A stretch of DNA of 64,000 bases from Symbiodinium natans. Lineage: Eukaryota; Sar; Dinophyceae; Suessiales; Symbiodiniaceae. Of the stretch, positions 22,487 through 38,519 are shown one piece after another. Within the stretch, counting starts at the first letter, position 1. Every line of letters begins with the position of its first letter. Location of the stretch: contig CAJNDS010000182.1 in assembly GCA_905221605.1 (NCBI GenBank), positions 124,001 through 188,000 of the forward strand. Direction: 5' to 3'. The notes under the pieces are model-generated. The model saw only the letters and a list, made by a program, of their open reading frames with translations. It did not search any database and was not told the origin of the DNA. Both the position numbers and the translations under genes were made by a program.

Positions 22487-22658
22487 GTCTACCGCCGCAT
22501 CGTGACTGTTGCGGAATCTGTCCTGACAGCCGCCAAGGCAGACATGGAGGAAGTTGACGATTCTTGGCCACTTTTGCAAGCCCTTATCACTCAATCATCT
22601 AAATCCAGCGGGGTTGTCGATCACAGCCGGCCACGTCCAAAGCAGACAAGGGACTCAG
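22487..22658 (+). CDS. candidate exon, unidentified
   Basis: GT-AG bounded exon: acceptor GAACAG (ending 22,486) and donor GTACTA (22,659). Reads VYRRIVTVAESVLTAAKADM, EEVDDSWPLLQALITQSSKS, then VVDHSRPRPKQTRDS. Mostly helical with a basic, Pro-containing tail. It could be a C-terminal part of the DnaJ gene or the start of the next gene. Confidence 0.45.
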
Positions 22659-22934
22659 GTACTATGGTGTAGGATGTGCGGTTCATTGGGAGCAGGTAGG
22701 GTTCATTTGTGTCGGGTGTGCTGCCAAGCCCTAATCCCCCAAAGCCACTTGTGCCCTCAAGCGCAAGACCTCTAAGTTCTTTAGCTGGAAACCAATAAAC
22801 GCCGTGACCCACGAAGCTTGAAGCTCCGCCTCTTGAGCCCAAGAACCCAGGATTAGAGCCCTGGGTGAAGATGGGAGACAGGAAGCAGGCCGAGGTCAGC
22901 ACAACGGTCGATGCGGCGGTTCGGAGGCCTGAGT

Positions 22935-23038
22935 CCAGGAGTGCAGAGTTCAGGTTTCATATTCTCCCCGGAAGGTCCTGCGTGCTCAGCAACTTCAGCC
23001 GACGACATGGAGGCTTCGGGACGCCACAGGAGGTCCAG
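22935..23038 (+). CDS. weak candidate exon
   Basis: Ends at a consensus-like CAG|GTGAGA donor. The open plus-strand frame contains LSNFSRRHGGFGTPQEVQ. The minus strand is also open (LDLLWRPEASMSSAEVAEH), so strand is uncertain. Confidence 0.25.
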
Positions 23039-24474
23039 GTGAGATGTACGCACACAGTCTTCAAAGACAGATACGTTGCCTGTCTCGATCGCCTATAGGA
23101 TCTGAGGATGTAAGGTCTAGAGTCTAGGGCTTACGCATAAATCAAGGCGTTTGGATGCAATGGAGTGCTGCAGGCCTGAAGGCCAGCAAGTTACTCCAGT
23201 CGACCCTAAAGCTCATCCCACACCACAACTCCGTGTCCGTGGCACTCAAGTGAGTCCACATCTTCACCTCTGCAAGCGTCCGCATGTCTGCATTGGCTTG
23301 GAGAAAAAACATGCCTTGTTCCGTCGCTCGTGTGATTTCTTCAGCGAAGGTGTGCAAGTTGGGTTCTGGATTCGAACTTAAGACCCGGCGCGTGGGCTGT
23401 TGCTGTAAGGCGTCGGAGTTCGGAGTTTATTTAGGGTTACGGTTCAGGCTCGCAGCACCCCTCTCCAATCCTCGAAGCTTCCTACGGCCAAGTGTCCAAC
23501 CCCAAGGCAAAAATACCTCTCTCAAATCGCCCTATCGAAAGCTTCGGAAACGAATCCGAGGATCGAGACTCTAAAGGGCACCACCGGCACAACAAAGAGT
23601 GTGCACGACTCGAAAACAGTGAGAGGCATCTCAGAAAATTCTACTCGGGAGCGGCTGCAGTATTGAACATGGTGCATGTGCGGCACGGTCATTGTTGGCA
23701 TTCCGATTCAGGCCATCTCCAACGAATATTAACAAGTAGTGCATGTGTGTGAAATCTTCCGGTATGCTCGAGCTACAACGTTCTGGCTGTTCACAAAAAA
23801 ACCGCCAAATTTGGGCTTGAACATGTTACTGTAAGCGCCATGCAGGCGAGTTTATCACAACATGGCGTGCAGCGGCGTTTTTTTAATCAACTTTCCTGGT
23901 GTGCCAGCAGTGTACACACCTTCTACAATTGTCGATGTTTGTCGAACCTCTGAAAAGCCCAATCGTCCTGTAGGATCCCTTTATGAGAATCCGTGCGGCT
24001 GAGGCGGCGCCACGCAGGCTCTGGCGGCAGATGCCGGGCCTGCAGTCCTGGGGTCACATTCAAAGAGTTTCAGGGCCTAGTAAAGGCCTTGAGAGGTACG
24101 GGGTTCACGGGGTTCAAAGATGAGCTGCGTGTTGTCGTCGTTCCCGACAAACTGCACACTGGGAGTCGGAGATCCCAGAGCCGATTTTCAGCCATTGATC
24201 GTGGAACTCCGCCTCGTAAATGATTGAGACTCTGGAGTAGATGCAAGGGCATCGCACGCTAAGCTCTCTCATGTCACCGTGCTCTTGGCGTCGGAGAATA
24301 GAGTGGGAGACACTCGTGCTGCTGCTTATACCTTTAACCCTGCGAAACTGCTTCCCAGGTTGGACTTGTTGAAACTTCGGCTCTGACACACACCAAACAC
24401 CTTGGATTCCTTAGAGCCTTGAAAGCCACAAAACCATCTCAAGCCCCAACTCTTGCTGTCTGCCCTGTTTCCAG

Positions 24475-24551
24475 GGCCTACGTCTAGCTCTCCAGGGACT
24501 CCGGACACACCGTGCAAGTGCATCAGTACCTCGCGAGCTGTTGGGACGAAG
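24475..24551 (+). CDS. candidate armadillo/HEAT-like exon
   Basis: After a TTTCCAG acceptor the frame reads GLRLALQGLRTHRASASVP then RELLGR, with a GTTTGG donor. The Leu/Ala-rich amphipathic pattern suits one helical repeat. Its exit phase does not match the next exon directly, so an unseen exon may intervene before 24,680. Confidence 0.35.
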
Positions 24552-24679
24552 GTTTGGGGACATCTTTTCTGACGCTTGCAGTGATTGGCTCTGAGACTCC
24601 CGAGCCCTGAATCCATGCTGCAAAGCGGTGTTATATGATTGTCCTAGCCGAAGCTCGGTGTCCGAAAGCTGCCATGCAG

Positions 24680-24750
24680 AAGACCAGGTACAGATCTCCG
24701 GCTGCGAAGTGCTGCGCTGCCTCGCGGAGCTCGCGGAGGTGCTGTTTGGG
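24680..24750 (+). CDS. armadillo-like exon
   Basis: Acceptor CATGCAG, donor GTTGGC. Reads DQVQISGCEVLRCLAELAEV then LFG. The VQ..GC..L..LA pattern is typical of armadillo/HEAT-type helical repeats, which are very common in dinoflagellate proteins. The exon ends in phase 0 and the next exon (25,285) starts in phase 0, giving a continuous repeat protein. Function beyond a protein-binding scaffold cannot be stated. Confidence 0.5.
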
Positions 24751-25284
24751 GTTGGCCTAGGGTTTAGGGTGTTGGGGGCTTGGGGTTCAGAGACACCGTT
24801 TTCTTGACAGGATGATTCAGACCAAAAAAGCATGTGTTCCGGTTTCAGGGTTTTTGGGCTGCTTAGGGTGGATTGCGAGTTGCGGCGAAAGTTGTGAACC
24901 CATGAATTCCAACGAGTTGAGCCAGGCCCCTTTGGAAGAGCTGTCGGAGGCGGGGAAGGGAAAGGTTTCGTGTTTGCACGCCGGGTTTTGGTGGCTCTTC
25001 CAGACTACCAAAACCATAACTCCCAGCTGCCACCATTTCTGACCAAAGCGAGCTGGCCAAGGATTCACACAGTCCGTTGCATCGGGATGGGTGGAGGGTG
25101 ATGAAGGCTTTTCAGGGTGAGTGTTGAGATGTTGTGAGTCAACGATCGGGGCATCGGACTCAGCATCAACTTTTTTCCAACTGTCTCTAGTTGGCCAGTA
25201 TGTGCAACTTACACAAAGGTGGAGGCATCTCAAGTAGTCCTGAAAGCATCTATACCCTGAAACCCTAAACCCTCAACAAGCCAG

Positions 25285-25369
25285 GCTGCGCAGCTCGCCA
25301 AGCGCGCGTTTCCTGAAGATGCGGGCGTTCACCGAGCTGCAGACGGACTGCTCAGCTGCGCGCTTAGAG
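25285..25369 (+). CDS. armadillo-like exon
   Basis: Acceptor AGCCAG, donor GTAGGA. Reads AAQLAKRAFPEDAGVHRAAD then GLLSCALR, matching the FPEDAGVH..A...L..L pattern of an armadillo-like repeat and continuing in phase from 24,680-24,750. The intron between the two exons starts and ends with telomere-like motifs in opposite orientation (see findings). Confidence 0.5.
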
Positions 25370-25574
25370 GTAGGATTCAGGGTCCACGTTGGATTTGAGG
25401 CCTGTTCTGTCTGTCCTTGTGATTTGTGTGCGGTTCATTGAGGAAGTATCCACCAGTCCAATGGCAAATCGGAAATTTACAGATCAAGTGTGTATGTGTG
25501 ACATGTGTGTACATGCGATTGTCATCCGACCCATGCCTGCGGACGGCTTCCATCATGAGGAAATCCAGCAGGGC

Positions 25575-25840
25575 TTAACGATGGTTGATCGAAGACCATG
25601 GGCGACCATCATGACATGATCGGAGACCATGGAGACCACGGACCCGAGCCGCGTGACACTCGCCCAGCACTTGTGCACCCGCGATCGGAGATTGTAATTA
25701 TAGGAGACCACTGAAACCGGACCCATGTGCACGACGCCCTCCCGACCACTGTCGCTCATGCTCGGAGACTATGGGAGACCACACCAGGCCCCCTGTTGCT
25801 CATGATCAGACACCATGGAGACCACGGACCCGCAATAGAG
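25575..25840. repeat. degenerate GGAGACCATGGAGACCACGGACCC repeat (about five partial units)
   Basis: Repeated elements GATCGGAGACCATGG, GGAGACCAC, CACGGACCC and CTCATGATCAGACACCATGG recur with irregular spacing. CCATGG and TCATGA palindromes are embedded. No coding signal. Confidence 0.75.
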
Positions 25841-25849
25841 GGGGAGGGG

Positions 25850-26830
25850 TAACCAAAAACATGGGTTGAAGAGGAAGAGGGATATCATGGGGGTGGGGGG
25901 GGAGGGTGGGGGGGTGGAAGCCTCTATTGTTGTTTTTTTTCCGACCGCGACGGGCACGCATCACAAACAAACAGGTCGCAAGATTGCAACACAGGAAAGC
26001 GAAGTGGAGACGTGTCACAAATGTTCGCAGCATGCGCTTGCGTATCCCAACACATGCCAGTACCAGAAATGACCTCTGTCTGTTTGGGCAGTTTTTCAAC
26101 ACTGTGGGCCAAGCAAAGAAGCCTGCCATGCAAACTGCAGTTTTTTGCGCATTGGTTGTATGCCGTAAACCCGAAGGACAGGTGGGGTGCATGTCCAACC
26201 CCTCCGCCGTCCTTTCCCTCGCTCTTCAGCCTCATCTTGTTCGCGGTTGCTCCCGACGGTGGCAGGATGCGGTACCTTCTGAATGATGATCATTGATGAT
26301 CTACACAAAGTGTTTTGGGACATCCGAAGCATGAGCTGGAAAACCCCAAAGCAAAATCCCCTGCATCCACTCCCTCAGGTTTTGCGATCCCACGCTCCGC
26401 TTGAAGCCTCAGCTTGTCCGTGCTTGTGGCTTTCCAGGTTTGTGGGTTCTTGAGTTAAGGGTTCAAGAGTTGATTAGGTAGTTTGGCGTTTGCTTAGCAT
26501 GTTCGGGGCCTTCCAACCCCGGGATTGTAGTATGTTGAGAATGCTTCTTGCAATAGTGGAAACCTTCGTTGTTTCATAAGTGTCCGAATCGTGCAAGGGT
26601 CAACTTATCGCTTGGGTAGCAAGACCGTTGCTTGATCTGTTATTTGCCTGCTTTGCGCTTCGTGTTCCGTTTCGTAATTGGCCCACTTCAGAGAACTTGC
26701 CCCAGCCGCATGTCCGAGCGTAAGCAAAGCGCAGGGGGCCGATCTATTGCCTTGCAGGGCTATCCCAGGCTTTGTCGTTCACATGCGGGGCTGTGGAGGG
26801 CTGACGTTTTGTTTTCTCTCACCTTCAACA
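25850..26830. other. no supported gene
   Basis: Open frames overlap on both strands (25,806-26,198 minus, 25,906-26,286 plus) without motifs. A G-run lies at 25,890-25,918. Nothing else is supported. Confidence 0.4.
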
Positions 26831-26833
26831 CAG

Positions 26834-26899
26834 GACCTGGAAAGTCTTGCCGCAGCCTGGGTTTGCTTTGCGATTATCTTGTTTCTGAGATCATCGTAG
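26834..26899 (+). CDS. candidate terminal exon with membrane tail
   Basis: After a CAACACAG acceptor the frame reads DLESLAAAWVCFAIILFLRS then S and a TAG stop. The hydrophobic segment WVCFAIILFL right before the stop would make a C-terminal membrane anchor. It may terminate the upstream armadillo-like gene, but other frames are open too. Confidence 0.35.
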   Translation, partial: DLESLAAAWVCFAIILFLRSS

Positions 26900-27199
26900 A
26901 AGGGCTGCGGGCGGCAGCATCCGGGACGGCCCGCATAAACGGCATGAGTCGGTATGACTCGGTATGACAGTATTCCTTCGACGTTGCCTGGCTCCAAGTG
27001 TGAACTAGTCCGCCGCAAAGCCTCGCTCTGAGCTCGCAGCTCTTGGAAGCTGGGATCTCTATTCGGTAATTTGGACACGTTGCAAGTGTTGGTTGCTGCA
27101 AGTAGTATCCGTGCTTCTTCCCCCATTTAGGTGAGCCCCTGGAACAATGAATGCTTTGGGAGTCTTCTCCTCTGCCGTGTTTCCATTATTCTCATCTCG

Positions 27200-27905
27200 T
27201 TTGCTTTCTTCTCGTTCCCTTTTTTTCTCTTCCCCCCTTCTTCATTCCCCTTGCAGAGCCTTTCTGTGGGTGGGAGGCAGGGAGGGTCTTTCCGTCACTT
27301 GGGGGCACGTTGCTATTCATGGGTGTGGCCGTGGATTGGGCCCTTAAAGGTGGTCAGGAGCTCATGATTCGGGTTCCGAACTGCGAACGAAGTGGCAGGG
27401 AATCACTCCAAACCCAAATATGTTAACAGCAAGTATCCACTTCACAATCCACTTATAAAAAACTAGTTGGCTGAATTTTCTTTTGCAGTGCCCCCTGTCG
27501 AGAACGGGGCGTTCCATTATTCTGGCTGGCTTCATTATTATTCCGCAGGTGTGACCCTGGAAAGGGGCCTCGCAATGTGTATATCAGAGGCAAATGATTC
27601 GTGCACCCATCTTGTAATGGTTTGCTGCTGCACCCTCAACCCTCCAAAAGCAACCACGGCACGTAGTTCGCGAAGTGAAACACTTTTTTTTCTGTCGCAA
27701 TCCTCCTTCTGGGAACGGGGCTTTCCAGTATTTATTCTGGGGACTTCATTGTTCCACGGGCGTGGCCCCGGATTGGGGCCTCACAAGGGGTCGGTCAGCA
27801 GGTAGATCAGGGACAAATGCTTTGGTACCGATCTTGCAAGCGAAGAAATTAGAAATCCTGGTTTTGTGCTGCAGCCTCAAATCTTCCCAACAGACAGAGC
27901 CCACC
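27200..27905. repeat. three degenerate tandem units of about 215 bp
   Basis: Units two (about 27,490-27,690) and three (about 27,705-27,905) align over most of their length. Shared blocks are GAACGGGGC.TTCCA, GGCTTCATT.TTCC, GTG.CCC.GGA..GGGGCCTC, ATCAG.G.CAAATG, CATCTTG and TGCTGCA.CCTCAA. The stretch 27,235-27,370 (GTGGCCGTGGATTGGGCCCTTAAAGG) is a more distant first unit. No coding function is evident. Confidence 0.65.
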
Positions 27906-27923
27906 CAGCGAATTGTTCATTGC

Positions 27924-28550
27924 TCACGCGGGTGTTAGCGGCCCTGGGTAAAACGCTAGTTTCGGCACTTCTTGGTGACTTCTTGCGGTTTTCTTGTTGG
28001 GGGGTGCGGGGGGGATAAGAACGTCATATTTACAGCGTTTTCGCTTCTTTGTACAACATACTGCACAAGGATGTGGAACGAGAAAATCTGTCACAAGCGC
28101 CCATGCCTTTTGCGACCAAAACCGTGCTTTCCGTGCTTGACGTCTCTGCGCAACCCCAAAGCCCCAAACTTGAACCACTGCAAGCCCGTTGCACCCTGAA
28201 CGCTCCAGCCCCCCAAAAACATGCGAGACGCTGAACACACTGGCAGGCGTGGCACTTTTTGTCCATAAGACCACATTGCAGTTACCCCGTTCCACCCTGA
28301 ACACTCACAAAACACAAAATCCGAAAACGTGCAGAAATCGCAAAAGCATATCCCCAAAATTCACACCGCGAAATGCTGAAAACACTGCCAGGCGTGGTAC
28401 TTTTCAACAACAGACAACCTGACAGTCACTCCAAATCCTGAAAGATAAATGCCGCCAAGCAAACCCCTTTCAATGTGCGAACACTGCCCTGCGTGGGTTA
28501 GAACCACATTTCCTGGTGCAAACGGCCCAGGGCCGCTAACGCCCGCGTGA
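27924..28550. mobile_element. 627-bp element with terminal inverted repeats
   Basis: The left end begins TCACGCGGGTGTTAGCGGCC and the right end, read on the other strand, begins TCACGCGGGCGTTAGCGGCC. The match is 24 of 25 bp (27,924-27,948 against 28,526-28,550). The inside holds three direct repeats of an ACACTG(G/C)CAGGCGTGG(C/T)ACTTTT unit (28,229; 28,374; degenerate at 28,475) and no transposase-like frame. No target-site duplication is obvious. It fits a MITE-like non-autonomous DNA transposon and ends about 225 bp before the ammonium transporter start codon. Confidence 0.65.
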
Positions 28551-28775
28551 CCTAGTTTTTGAATTTTTTATTGTAAGAGCTTGGACCTGAACAGACAAGC
28601 AAGCGCTGCACAGACTTTCGTAATGGAAGCACCACTTCCAGGCGGTATGGGCCCAGAATTGTTTTGCAATCTAGGTGGCCTATTGTGGCACTATGAATTA
28701 GATTTGAGACCCTTTGAATGCTTTGGAAAGCCCGCCCAACGTGTTCTTGGAAGCTCTCAATAGCGGCCAAGGAAG

Positions 28776-34704
<5,929 letters not shown>

Positions 34705-34814
34705 GGCATTCTCAGGGTCTTTCAGTCTTTCCATGGTCTTTCGACCCTCTATAGGGGTTGAGGGTTCATGGTCGTTTATGTGCAATCGAATTTGAGGTTT
34801 ACCTCACTGTGTTA

Positions 34815-34976
34815 TGCAGCGGGTATGGAGTACCTGCTGCCAAAAGCACCGGCGGACTTTCGGACGCAGGGCTTTGCATCGCTGTCCCTTCCCCGGAAGC
34901 TCAGCATTTTATACTCCGGGCTGCTGCACACGACGGCTGCCTGTAACCCTGCAGCGACGACTGCGGCGGCTTGGTG
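34815..34976 (+). CDS. weak candidate exon downstream of AMT
   Basis: After a TATGCAG acceptor the plus strand can read MEYLLPKAPADFRTQGFASL then SLPRKLSILYSGLLHTTA before a stop. It competes with a better minus-strand frame that begins inside the same region. Confidence 0.2.
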
Positions 34977-35452
34977 ATTGAGATACCATCAAGCGGCCGG
35001 TACAATTTCAATCGTGACGCAGCAGGTACCAGCGTCATGCAAGTCAAATCGAAGAACGCATTAGTTGCAGCGTGCTGTTGGCCTCGTTCCGGATCGATGA
35101 TGTACTCTTCCGGGTGCAACTGCCCGTACAGGGACCATATGATTGCGGAAGTGAAGCTCTGTTCCTGTAGCTTTGGAGAGATGCATCCACCTGTCTCTCG
35201 ATCGATCCCTGTACCAATCTGTTTGTTTGGTATGCCTTTTACCTTCTGTAGCATCTCAATCTCTGCATGGGATGCAACAGAGCCTCCGCCACGAAGAGCT
35301 CCTGAGACTTGCCCAGGCTGCAGCCATCGGGGCTCTGATGGACTCGGCCGCTGCAGACGAGACGGCTTGTTGCTGAGACTTGATGCGGACCACGGGTGTT
35401 GGAGGTTTTGGGTTGGGAGCTGCCATACTCGCTCCGAGCCTATACAAGCCAA
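34901..35452 (-). CDS. 183-codon minus-strand ORF, unidentified
   Basis: The minus-strand frame has balanced composition over most of its length. It contains SVASHAEIEMLQKVKGIPNK, CISPKLQEQSFTSAIIWSLY, GQLHPEEYIIDPERGQQHAA and NAFFDLTCMTLVPAASRLKL. The plus-strand alternative (34,971-35,483) is Cys/Ser/Pro/Arg-rich, as antisense usually is. It could be an intronless gene, a large exon, or a retrocopy or mobile-element fragment. I do not recognise the family. It is convergent with the AMT gene. Confidence 0.4.
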   Translation of the reverse strand: MACIGSERVWQLPTQNLQHPWSASSLSNKPSRLQRPSPSEPRWLQPGQVSGALRGGGSVASHAEIEMLQKVKGIPNKQIGTGIDRETGGCISPKLQEQSFTSAIIWSLYGQLHPEEYIIDPERGQQHAATNAFFDLTCMTLVPAASRLKLYRPLDGISITKPPQSSLQGYRQPSCAAARSIKC

Positions 35453-35489
35453 GTTACGGGCCTGGGGCGACCTAAAACCCTGAAAGCCT

Positions 35490-36830
35490 GGAAATCTTCA
35501 GAATAGCAGTGGCTAGGCCCTTTGCAATCCAGCAATACTTGAAGCTTCGTTTCTACCGCCTGCGATGGTCCCACCTTCCAAGCCCTAAACTAGACCTTCC
35601 GGGTTCCCCTTCCGTTTGCCCGTGTTAAGTTAATCTCTGAGTAAAAAACCCACACACATCCGAAATCCCTTTCTGCGACCTGAACTGTGCACAAAGGGCT
35701 TGCAGAATCTTGCACAGGCGTATTCAGGGTGATGGCTTTTCATGCCTTGCTCGCAAAGGGTGCCCCTAGGTGCCCCCAATCGCGCGTCGAGGTCCCGTCT
35801 GCGCATGGTGCGGGAATCAGGCTCCAAGGTCCCGTTTGTTCTTCAGGCTTTCGCGTCGCTCCGTGTCGCGAAAGCGTGGTAAGCGCGTACTTGTACCTTC
35901 CTGCATCTTGAGTTGTTAGACGGGTTCGCTTCGTGCGTCACGTGCGTCCAGTTTTTTGGGATTTGCATGTCACGGTGTGGCGAGTCGCGCTCTCGCCTCG
36001 GTCTCGTGCGCACTCACCTTGTCACGTGCTCTCGCAGCAGCTGTTTAGATTTGTTGGTGGCTTTTGATGTTTTTCATTTATGGCACCCGTCCTCGCTCCT
36101 TCATCGCCTTCCAACCTTGTCGAAAGTGCTCTCCCGGCTCGGTCCCTCTCGTGAAGGGTGCGACTTGTAGCATTTGTCGTTTGTGCACTCGAGAACATCC
36201 GGAGGCCCAATGTTTCCCAAAGCCGACTCTTGTGTTGATCAAACGTATGATGGCTGACTGTTCTTGTAACGTATTCGGACGTCCGGAGTTGCGGTGGCAG
36301 CTTCAGGGTCCGCGTGCGCCCTCCTTCTGCACTCGCCTCGCGCACACTCAGGGTATATCGTATGACTCCGACGTCTCTCACTATTTGGGGGGGGGGGGGT
36401 CTACGCTGGCATAGTCATAATTTTCTGGGTCTTGTGGGCGTCTACACAGAGCTACGCAGAGGGCCTCGGTCCTGAGAGTTAGGGTTTAGGGCCCTGGGGG
36501 GGGGGGGGCTCTACAAACGTTGGAGCTGAGGCTCAGCGCAATGCCATCTGCAGAGCCGCCGGCACATTTGCCCGTAGGACTTGCCTCGAGCTGTGCGCTG
36601 GCTCAGGAAGTCTTCAGGGTTTAAGTGGGACCCGCTGCATAGCTGTTCTAGGCGCTCTGCGTTCACCACAGTGGTTGTCAGGTCAAGTCCAAACAAGGCC
36701 CAAACACTAGCCGCCAAAAAAGGCAATGCAAATTGCTGCAAGGGCTAAACATCCGCGCACCCTCTACCCGAAGCATCAACCATGTTCCCTAAAGTCCCGA
36801 CAGCTCCGAATCTTCCCCAAGGGTTGTTGA
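35490..36830. other. no supported gene
   Basis: Overlapping frames on both strands (36,022-36,381 minus; 36,064-36,414 plus, Cys-rich) without a recognised motif. G-runs at 36,387-36,399 and 36,497-36,510. A telomere-like GTTAGGGTTTAGGG at 36,478. Confidence 0.4.
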
Positions 36831-37019
36831 GTGGGCTTAGGTAGCTCACCGCATCCAAGATCAAAGGGAAAGCAAAGGGAAGCCAGGGTCCGCGCATTCG
36901 CTACGCCCATCTATGCCCAGCACGGCAGGCCTGGGCCACTTAGCCGGCTACGGTGGGGTGGCGTGGTGCCGGGAACCCGGAAGGAGGCTGAGAGCTGTTG
37001 GCTGGTTTGCGACTTGCAG

Positions 37020-37118
37020 ACGGACTTCAAGTCTGAGGATCCATTCGCGTGGATTTCAAGCCATGTTGTCATGTTTGTGTACGGAGCCATCGAGCTTGTG
37101 ATCGGAAAAACCGCGTGA
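37020..37118 (+). CDS. candidate terminal exon
   Basis: After a GACTTGCAG acceptor the frame reads TDFKSEDPFAWISSHVVMFV then YGAIELVIGKTA and a TGA, exactly 33 codons. Hydrophobic centre and charged start. The frame is also open upstream (36,831 on), so the exon start could be earlier. Family unknown. Confidence 0.4.
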   Translation, partial: TDFKSEDPFAWISSHVVMFVYGAIELVIGKTA

Positions 37119-38061
37119 ACGGCGTGAACCACTCGACACCTCAGGCTAGACAGGTGGCTTGAAGATGCTTGAAGCTGAAGCTCGGTAATGGAAGCGACTT
37201 ATGCGACCCAATGTGACCTGACGTGACCTATGCCTTCTGTTCGAACCTGTGGTCTCACGGATGCGATGGCCGAAGTGTCTTTTTCGGACCATGTTGTGGC
37301 GAGGTCACATGCAGACTGGCATTTTGGACCTGCTTCTAGACATAGATATTTAGTGCTCGCAACAAGCAATAGCTCATAGCATTGTGTCTTCTAGCGGCCA
37401 CTTATTGGAGTGCAAAGTTGGAGCAGCACGTTTCGCCTCCACTGCAAAGTCACTCAGTCGAGCCGTGTCCACCCCCTCACTGCAAACCTTCAGAAACACA
37501 GGTCTATGTCTCGCAGGTAGAGCGGGGGTATTGGGTTAGAGTGCTAGAGAAAGGATCTTTTTGTGTAGGGGGTTGGAAGTTTACTCACTCTTTTCAAGCC
37601 CCAAAAGACCAAGTGACTGAATGCCACTGGATGCCCATCCCCAGCGTTCCTTTTCCGAGGCGGGGCCTCGCGTGTCGCGTTGAACCGCATACTCCGTGCT
37701 ATGGCACAGTTCAAAGGCTGCCCCCTGCTCGTTGGTGTGGTGAGGCGATCAAATCGCACGAATGATCTACTACCTGCTCCCAATTCCCCGATGTTGCCCA
37801 GAAGAGCCCAACCCCTCCCAGACCCAAAGAATCAGGGGTTAGAGGCATGGGGTTAGGCTCCGGCAGGAAGGGCTGCACGTAAGTGGGGACTGATCCAATC
37901 TTGGGCTCTGCCGGGTTCAAAAACCTCGTCCTGTGCAGGCTCTGCCGTGCTCGTGGCCTCAGGGTTATGGGCAGCCCTCTGAGTTCCTGAGTTCTTGACA
38001 GCAGTCAGTGGCACCCAGCAGCCTTCCTCGAAACGCCAAACGCATTCCAAACGAACTGCAG

Positions 38062-38185
38062 GCGCTGGGCCGCTTCGCGGAGCGCGTGGATGCTCCGCGA
38101 GGGGGACTCCAGGAGCCGCGGGTGTTGGCGGAGGGTTCGCGAAGTTTAGCGAAGTTTAGCGAAGTTTGGAGAAGTTTAGGAGGCT
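38062..38185 (+). CDS. weak candidate exon grading into GAAGTTTAGC repeat
   Basis: After AACTGCAG the frame reads ALGRFAERVDAPRGGLQEPR. It then runs into four copies of GCGAAGTTTA/GAGAAGTTTA (38,141-38,182), a short minisatellite, so the exon probably ends near 38,130. Confidence 0.3.
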
Positions 38186-38296
38186 TGGAGAACTTTAGGG
38201 TTCGGGTTATTTGGTGTACTTCCCAGTTTGTAAATGAAAAATGGAAGATTTTTGATGCACATTGGCCGATGACCCCGTTGCCACACCTCCCCCCTA

Positions 38297-38320
38297 ATCA
38301 CGCCCCCCCCCCCCCCCCCG
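38297..38320. repeat. poly-C run
   Basis: Short homopolymer of about 17 C residues, interrupted near its start. Confidence 0.8.
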
Positions 38321-38519
38321 AGCTACCACGAAGGGAGCAGCGTCAGTCAGAAAGCGCCGGCGTCAGTACGTAAAGCGTTTGAGCCCTCACCCCTACCAGC
38401 CACGAAGGGGTCGAACAAAATCCGAAGGCATCACGATACCAATCGTAGCCTTCAAAGCGTACAGCGTGCAAGGGCCATGAGGAACTGCATGCCACCGCGC
38501 ACGCGAGCGGCACGAGGGG

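Noticed and set aside
23350-23395. Possible minus-strand tRNA T-arm (AGTTCGAATCC)
   Set aside because: The flanking sequence does not form an acceptor stem, D-arm or anticodon arm.
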